DNA from: Streptococcus penaeicida
GTDB taxonomy: Bacteria; Bacillota; Bacilli; Lactobacillales; Streptococcaceae
DNA: 64,000 bases
NCBI RefSeq assembly: GCF_002887775.1
Contig: NZ_LOCM01000032.1
Location: 62,001 to 126,000, forward strand
Direction: 5' to 3'
This document shows, one piece after another, positions 59,402 through 64,000 of this stretch (position 1 is its first letter; each line of letters begins with the position of its first letter). The notes under the pieces were generated by a model that worked only from the letters and a program-made list of their open reading frames with translations, was not told the DNA's origin and did no database searches. The position numbers and the translations under genes were made by a program.

Positions 59402-60124
59402 TCAATGTACTTGACCCTTTTGACCATAATAGGCGTTAGGGCCATGTTTACGACTGTAATGTTTTTCCATAATATAATCTGGTGCAGATTCAACTTTAGG
59501 ATTAATTTCTTCGGTAAAGCGATCCATCTTAGCCACTTCTTCCAAAACCACAGAATGGTAAACAGCCTGTTCTGGCGTTTTACCCCATGAAAATGGGCCA
59601 TGATTGCGAACAACAATACCTGGAACAGCCATCGGGTCTAACTGCCGTCTAGCAAATTCTTCAATAATAACCGAGCCAGTCTCTTTTTCATAGGCTTGAT
59701 CTACTTCCTCAGCTGTTAATGAACGGGCACAAGGAATTGGACCATAGAAATAGTCAGCATGTGTGGTCCCATAAAATGGAATATCACGACCTGCCTGAGC
59801 CCAGCCTACAGCTTCAGTTGAATGTGTATGAACAATACCACCCACTTCTGGCCAAGCCTTATATAATTGAACATGGGTTGGTAAGTCAGAAGAAGGGTTT
59901 AAATCACCTTCAAGGACATTGCCATCTAAATCGGTAACCACCATATTTTCAGGTGTCAACTGATCGTAGTCAACCCCTGAAGGTTTGATAACAATCATTC
60001 CTAAGTCACGACAAACTTCTGAGACATTGCCCCAAGTAAATTTAACCAAGCCATGTTGTGGCAAGGATTGATTGGCCAGACAAACCCGCTGGCGCATTTC
60101 TTGTAAATTTTTTGCCATCACCAT
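59402..60124 (-). CDS. ulaF: L-ribulose-5-phosphate 4-epimerase
   Basis: Class II aldolase-type epimerase, last step of ascorbate breakdown, giving D-xylulose-5-phosphate. The 240 residues include KFTWGNVSEV, KPSGVDYDQL, the zinc-binding GIVHTHSTEAVGWAQ and the third His in VVRNHGPFSWGK. It overlaps the ulaE stop by seven bases. Confidence 0.95.
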   Translation of the reverse strand: MVMAKNLQEMRQRVCLANQSLPQHGLVKFTWGNVSEVCRDLGMIVIKPSGVDYDQLTPENMVVTDLDGNVLEGDLNPSSDLPTHVQLYKAWPEVGGIVHTHSTEAVGWAQAGRDIPFYGTTHADYFYGPIPCARSLTAEEVDQAYEKETGSVIIEEFARRQLDPMAVPGIVVRNHGPFSWGKTPEQAVYHSVVLEEVAKMDRFTEEINPKVESAPDYIMEKHYSRKHGPNAYYGQKGQVH

Positions 60125-60981
60125 AACCCCGCTTCTTCAATTAGTGGGTAGAGGAAGTCTTGGGCTTCTTGAATAGCCGCTTTGGTTTCCTCTACTGTTT
60201 GACAGTTTTCAGACCACATCTCAATTAAGAAAGGCCCTTGATAATTGCATTTTTTAAGAACGGAAAAGACTTGATGCCAGTCAACACAACCTTGGCCAAA
60301 AGGCACATCTCTAAATTGCCCTTTAGAACTTTCCGTTACGGCATAAGTGTCTTTTAAATGTAAGGCCGCTATTGAGCGGTGCCCATTGTAGAATTCACTC
60401 CACAAATCATTATGCCAAGCAGAGACATTACCTGTATCTGGGTAGACAAAAAGATAAGGTGAGTCAATTTCTTTCTCCACAGCTAGGTATTTTTCAATAG
60501 AATTGATGAAAGGGTCATCCATTATCTCTATTGCTAACATGACTTGAGCTTGTTCTGCCCAGTCGCAAGCTTGACGGAGATTTTTAATAAAACGCGCCCG
60601 AGTAGCAACTGATTTTTCCTCGTAATAAACATCATAGCCTGCCAGTTGAATGACCCGAACTCCTAAATCGACTGCTAATTGAATACATTTTTGCATCAAT
60701 TCTAAGGATTTAGCTTCAATGGCCGCATCAGATGAACCAAGGGGAAAACGGCGATGACCTGAGAAGCAAATACTGGGAATACGAACCCCTGTTTCATAAA
60801 TGGCCTTAACAAGGTCTAACCGTTGCTCTTTGGTCCATTCCAAGCGTTCTAAGCGCGCATCACTTTCATCAATAGACATTTCGAGAAAATCAAAGCCAAG
60901 GTCCTTGGCAAAGCCTAAGCGCTGATCCCAGGTCATATCTTTTGGCGTCGCCTTTTCATAGATTCCAATAGGTCGCTTCAT
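60118..60981 (-). CDS. ulaE: L-xylulose-5-phosphate 3-epimerase
   Basis: TIM-barrel epimerase converting L-xylulose-5-phosphate to L-ribulose-5-phosphate. The 287 residues start MKRPIGIYEKATPKDMTWDQRL and contain the metal ligands in AIEIMDDPF (Glu), YPDTGNVSAW (Asp), HLKDTYAV (His) and FLIEMWSE (Glu). It starts three bases after ulaD and overlaps ulaF. Confidence 0.95.
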   Translation of the reverse strand: MKRPIGIYEKATPKDMTWDQRLGFAKDLGFDFLEMSIDESDARLERLEWTKEQRLDLVKAIYETGVRIPSICFSGHRRFPLGSSDAAIEAKSLELMQKCIQLAVDLGVRVIQLAGYDVYYEEKSVATRARFIKNLRQACDWAEQAQVMLAIEIMDDPFINSIEKYLAVEKEIDSPYLFVYPDTGNVSAWHNDLWSEFYNGHRSIAALHLKDTYAVTESSKGQFRDVPFGQGCVDWHQVFSVLKKCNYQGPFLIEMWSENCQTVEETKAAIQEAQDFLYPLIEEAGLW

Positions 60982-60984
60982 GGC

Positions 60985-61650
60985 TTACCCCCAAATACGT
61001 TTGATTTCGTCTTTAAAGGCACGCGCCGCTTGGGGTGGATTTTCAGCTTCAGTAATCCCTCGACCTGCAATAAAGGTAAAGACATCAAGACCTTTGAAAA
61101 GTTTCAAAGTATCCACATCAAGACCACCAGTAACGGAAACACGGAAGCCCATCTCAATTAATTTGGCTACCTTAGTCAAATCTTTTTGACCCCAAGTTTC
61201 ACCTGCTAAAAGAGCATCACGAGACTGGTGATAAATAGCTTGAGAAATGCCAGCATCTAGCCAAAGTTGTGCTTGTTCGAAAGTCCAATCACCATAAAGT
61301 TCAATTTGGATTTCGCCGCGATCACCACGCACTTCTTTGATAGCTTTTAAAGCTGCTTCCATAGTTGGAATGGTTGCACAACAGATACAAGTCATCCAGT
61401 CAGCACCTCGAAGGGCATTGTTTTTAGCAACAGTTCCCCCAGCATCGGCACACTTAGTATCGGCAACAATGATTTTGTCAGGGAATAAACTGCGAAGAAC
61501 TTCTACTAATTCACTACCGACTTGAAGCAAACAAACAGTACCTGCTTCAATGACATCAACATCGTTTCCAACGGAAACAGCAGCTTTAATCGCACCTTGT
61601 AAATCAGAATGATCCAAGGCAACCTGTAAATTTGGGATATGTTTTGACAC
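60985..61650 (-). CDS. ulaD: 3-keto-L-gulonate-6-phosphate decarboxylase
   Basis: Orotidine-decarboxylase-superfamily enzyme forming L-xylulose-5-phosphate and CO2. The 221 residues show NLQVALDHSDL, the magnesium and catalytic IIVADTKCADAGG (D-x-K-x-x-D), and the phosphate-binding ITEAENPPQAA near the end. It is followed three bases later by ulaE. Confidence 0.96.
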   Translation of the reverse strand: MSKHIPNLQVALDHSDLQGAIKAAVSVGNDVDVIEAGTVCLLQVGSELVEVLRSLFPDKIIVADTKCADAGGTVAKNNALRGADWMTCICCATIPTMEAALKAIKEVRGDRGEIQIELYGDWTFEQAQLWLDAGISQAIYHQSRDALLAGETWGQKDLTKVAKLIEMGFRVSVTGGLDVDTLKLFKGLDVFTFIAGRGITEAENPPQAARAFKDEIKRIWG

Positions 61651-61700
61651 TTTTCTTCCTCTTTCTATCTATTCGTTATTTATTTCATCAATCACTTACC

Positions 61701-62186
61701 TTAGGACTCTAAATCAAAGCCTTCCAAATATGGACTGTCTTTTGACTCTTCCACCATAGCCAAAACTTCTGCTTCTGATTGACAAGCCAAAAGTCGTTTA
61801 ATGGAATCTTTCATGTCAAAAAGAGCGATGATTTGCGGAATCGCAACTGTGGCATGAATAGCTGAACTTGTGGCTGCTAAAGCCACTAGAACTTGCACTT
61901 CTTTACCATCCGAAAAGGTTACTGGAGATTGTAGCGTAACCAATGAGAAGGCATCACGCACTACCCCAGCTTCAGGCCGAGCATGGGGCATAGCCATTCC
62001 TGGCATTAAGATATAGTAAGGCCCATGTTCCTCAGTAGAATCAATAATAGCCTGATAGTATTCCTCTGTAACAGCCCCACTTTCAATCAGGGGAGCCACA
62101 GATAATTTGACAGCCTCTTGCCAACTTTCTGCTGACAGGCCTAGTCGAATTGAATTATTGTCGATAAAAGCTTTTTTTAAATTCAT
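61701..62186 (-). CDS. ulaC: PTS ascorbate-specific EIIA
   Basis: Cytoplasmic phosphocarrier of the ascorbate PTS, mannitol/fructose-type EIIA, 161 residues. The phosphorylated His lies in MPGMAMPHARPEAGV near residue 68; VTFSDGKEVQVLVALAA is the second conserved block. Located between ulaB and ulaD. Confidence 0.94.
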   Translation of the reverse strand: MNLKKAFIDNNSIRLGLSAESWQEAVKLSVAPLIESGAVTEEYYQAIIDSTEEHGPYYILMPGMAMPHARPEAGVVRDAFSLVTLQSPVTFSDGKEVQVLVALAATSSAIHATVAIPQIIALFDMKDSIKRLLACQSEAEVLAMVEESKDSPYLEGFDLES

Positions 62187-62231
62187 GTCAATTCCTTTCC
62201 ACAGCGTCAGTCAAAAAGTTATCTAAAAATC

Positions 62232-62510
62232 TTACAAAACTTGACTGAGCTTAGCTTTAATTTCTTGATCATCCATAAGGTTATCTAAACCAACCAAATG
62301 ACCTTTCGTTCTACCATCCAATTCGTGAATCAGATGATTAGAAGCAACGACAATATCGTAACCTGCCGCCAAACTTTTAGCTTCCCCAACAGAGCAAGAA
62401 GCCGATTGAATATCAGTCACACCGAGTTGGCGCAAAGCATTTTCAACCTTCATTTTAATAACCATAGATGAACCCATGCCATTGCCGCATGCTGTTAAAA
62501 TCTTAACCAT
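62232..62510 (-). CDS. ulaB: PTS ascorbate-specific EIIB
   Basis: Cytoplasmic EIIB of the ascorbate PTS, 92 residues. The phosphorylated Cys is in ILTACGNGMGSSMVIKMKVE near residue 8, the typical P-loop. AAGGAAATATCTC precedes the start. A 214-base structured gap separates it from ulaA. Confidence 0.94.
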   Translation of the reverse strand: MVKILTACGNGMGSSMVIKMKVENALRQLGVTDIQSASCSVGEAKSLAAGYDIVVASNHLIHELDGRTKGHLVGLDNLMDDQEIKAKLSQVL

Positions 62511-62724
62511 GAGATATTTCCTTTACTTTCTATTTTTGCTCATCGCTGAGCAGTCACATCATTTCTAACACAAAGCACATGTCAGCCCAGAAACGAGCTC
62601 CATTTGCAGCTGCGCTGACCAACCGAGTTCTTGGAACTACTAAGCTTTGTAGTCATAATTAACCCCCTAAGGGGCGGAGCCATTGTCCCAAAAGGGACTC
62701 TAGCTCACTAGTCTAATTAAAAGT
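62511..62724 (-). other. Structured intercistronic region between ulaA and ulaB
   Basis: A gap unusually long for an operon. It holds several inverted repeats on the minus strand: GTCCC-TTTT-GGGAC, CCCCT-TAGGGG within 62662-62700, and GCTCA-GCGA-TGAGC near 62540-62553. No T run suited to full termination is seen, so processing, mRNA stabilisation or partial attenuation is more likely. GC content is higher than in neighbouring gaps. Confidence 0.45.
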
Positions 62725-64000
62725 TTATTTCGGCTGCGCTTCACCGCGATAATAAGCTTCTTTATCCTTAGCTTTAGCAAATTGCAATTGAGGAATGGCT
62801 AGGAAGAAGAGACATACGGCAGCATAACCAATCACGCCAAGATACTTGAAGATGTAGCCAAAGGCTAACCATGGGAATTCAAAGTCGATATTTCCGTGGT
62901 AACCACCTGCAAGGTCAAGGAGACCAACCGCAACAGCACCTAAGGCAACTTGAATAACACCTGAGATGAATGAAAGGGCTAGAGCTGCTTTCCAACCACC
63001 ACGTTTATCAGCGAAGACCGCGATAGCGGCATTATCGAAGAAGACTGGAACGAAACCAGTAATAATCAAAATTGGATTTTTAAAGATAACCAAAAGAGTA
63101 ATAGTAATTAATTGACCAATCAACCCAAAGGCAAATCCTGAAAGGACAGCATTAGAAGAGCCAAAACCATAAGATGCTGCAACGTCAACCGCAGGGAATG
63201 AACCTGGCAACAGTTTGTTTGAAATCCCTTGGAAGGCATTGGTTAATTCAGAGACGAACATCCGAACACCTTGCATCAAGATGAAGAGATAAACGGAGAA
63301 GGTAAGGGATGTTTGAAGAATATACATGAAGAAAGCTTGTTTTGCAGGAACATAAGCTCCAGGTCCAATCAATTCAACATTAGACATGATTTCTGGGCCA
63401 AGGACAGCTAAGATTCCACCAAAGAAGACCAACATTAAGGTCGCTGAAGCAACGACAGTATCATGGAAAATACTTAAGAAAGTTGGAAGTTTTAAGTTGT
63501 CTAAGTTTTCTTCTTTTTTACCAAAGAAAGGTGCAACTTTGTCCACAAACCAAATCGCAAATTGTTGCTGGTGTCCGATAGCGAAGCCACCACCGCCAGT
63601 TAGTCGTTGTGTTGCTTCTACCGTCATGTTTGAACTAACAGCCCAATAAAGTCCACAGATAATACCAACAGCCCATGCACCAAAGGCATTTTGGAACTGA
63701 GGAATCAATAGCAGAACAAAGACTGAAATAGTTGCAGCTTGTTGAACCATGATGTGTCCAGTAATGAACAGAGTCCGAATCTTAGTCACTTTACGAAGAG
63801 CAACTAACAGAATGTTGACCCCAAAACCAATCAGTAAGGCTGTAGTAGCAACTGAAATGAAGCCCATACCTTCTAGTTTTGCATTTGCTGCTGCCAGACC
63901 AAAGTAAGGGTCAATAACCGCAGCCTTTAATTCAAACTTCTTAGCCAAAGCTACAAGAATTGGTCGGAAAGTATTAACCAAACCGCCAGCACCAACATTT
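62725..64000 (-). CDS. ulaA: PTS ascorbate-specific EIIC, cut by window edge
   Basis: Membrane permease of the ascorbate PTS. The frame is open to the right edge, beginning NVGAGGLVNTFRPILVALAK, so the N-terminus is missing; about 424 residues are seen, with some ten hydrophobic segments. Family features: LTGGGGFAIGHQQQFAIWF and GVRMFVSELTNAFQGIS. The apparent TTG start at 63981 is internal. First gene of the visible ula operon; its promoter lies outside the window. Confidence 0.94.
   Translation of the reverse strand, partial: NVGAGGLVNTFRPILVALAKKFELKAAVIDPYFGLAAANAKLEGMGFISVATTALLIGFGVNILLVALRKVTKIRTLFITGHIMVQQAATISVFVLLLIPQFQNAFGAWAVGIICGLYWAVSSNMTVEATQRLTGGGGFAIGHQQQFAIWFVDKVAPFFGKKEENLDNLKLPTFLSIFHDTVVASATLMLVFFGGILAVLGPEIMSNVELIGPGAYVPAKQAFFMYILQTSLTFSVYLFILMQGVRMFVSELTNAFQGISNKLLPGSFPAVDVAASYGFGSSNAVLSGFAFGLIGQLITITLLVIFKNPILIITGFVPVFFDNAAIAVFADKRGGWKAALALSFISGVIQVALGAVAVGLLDLAGGYHGNIDFEFPWLAFGYIFKYLGVIGYAAVCLFFLAIPQLQFAKAKDKEAYYRGEAQPK

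Overview
The window is chromosomal DNA of a low-GC Firmicute and almost certainly a pyogenic-group Streptococcus. The block dut-radA-carbonic anhydrase-gltX-fas kinases-fasA, the gpsA-galU pair, an SRP RNA next to tadA, and the ula ascorbate genes all follow the Group A streptococcal pattern. A complete sorbitol PTS operon points towards a sorbitol-fermenting relative such as S. uberis, S. parauberis or S. porcinus; the species is inference. Most genes lie on the minus strand. There is no prophage, insertion sequence, CRISPR array or tRNA gene that I can see.

Layout. 1-9035: an expanded fas-type two-component locus with one LytTR response regulator (cut by the window edge) preceded by six HPK10-type sensor kinase genes. 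9206-14240: gltX, an AIM24-family protein, carbonic anhydrase, radA and dut. 14527-15647 (+): three tandem paralogous small membrane-anchored proteins of unknown function. 15721-20997: an alpha-glucoside PTS, a GH13 glucosidase, two RpiR regulators and a DUF454 protein. 21187-23928 (+): two related flavin reductases and a formate/nitrite channel. 24145-24866 (+): a bacteriocin-like gene and an immunity-like gene. 24859-28908: a MarR regulator with a heterodimeric ABC exporter. 29099-35805: gpsA, galU, rhomboid protease, 5-FTHF cyclo-ligase, MATE pump and two genes of lysine biosynthesis. 35949-41086: sorbitol (srl/gut) operon. 41512-48643: pgi, SRP RNA, tadA, MBL hydrolase, bioY, CHY zinc-finger protein, tgt, DUF975 protein, perR and a CoA-binding protein. 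48836-55788: polA, the opuA glycine-betaine transporter and a diacylglycerol kinase. 56346-64000: L-ascorbate operon, with ulaA running off the right edge.

The most interesting part is the fas cluster. The six kinases fall into two classes with complementary defects. One class (2000, 3499, 6359) has N and G boxes for ATP binding but has replaced the phospho-accepting His with Lys, Asp or Asn. The other class (705, 4842, 7679) keeps the His but has lost the G boxes. They sit as three adjacent B+C pairs, each pair with its own candidate promoter. This predicts obligate hetero-oligomeric kinases that work by trans-phosphorylation.

Caution on sequence quality: at least sixteen genes show single-base frameshifts, many at short homopolymers and several in housekeeping genes (polA twice, radA). 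Restoring one base each time recovers the usual family length. Sequencing or assembly error is therefore at least as likely as real decay for most of them, including the four frameshifted kinases.
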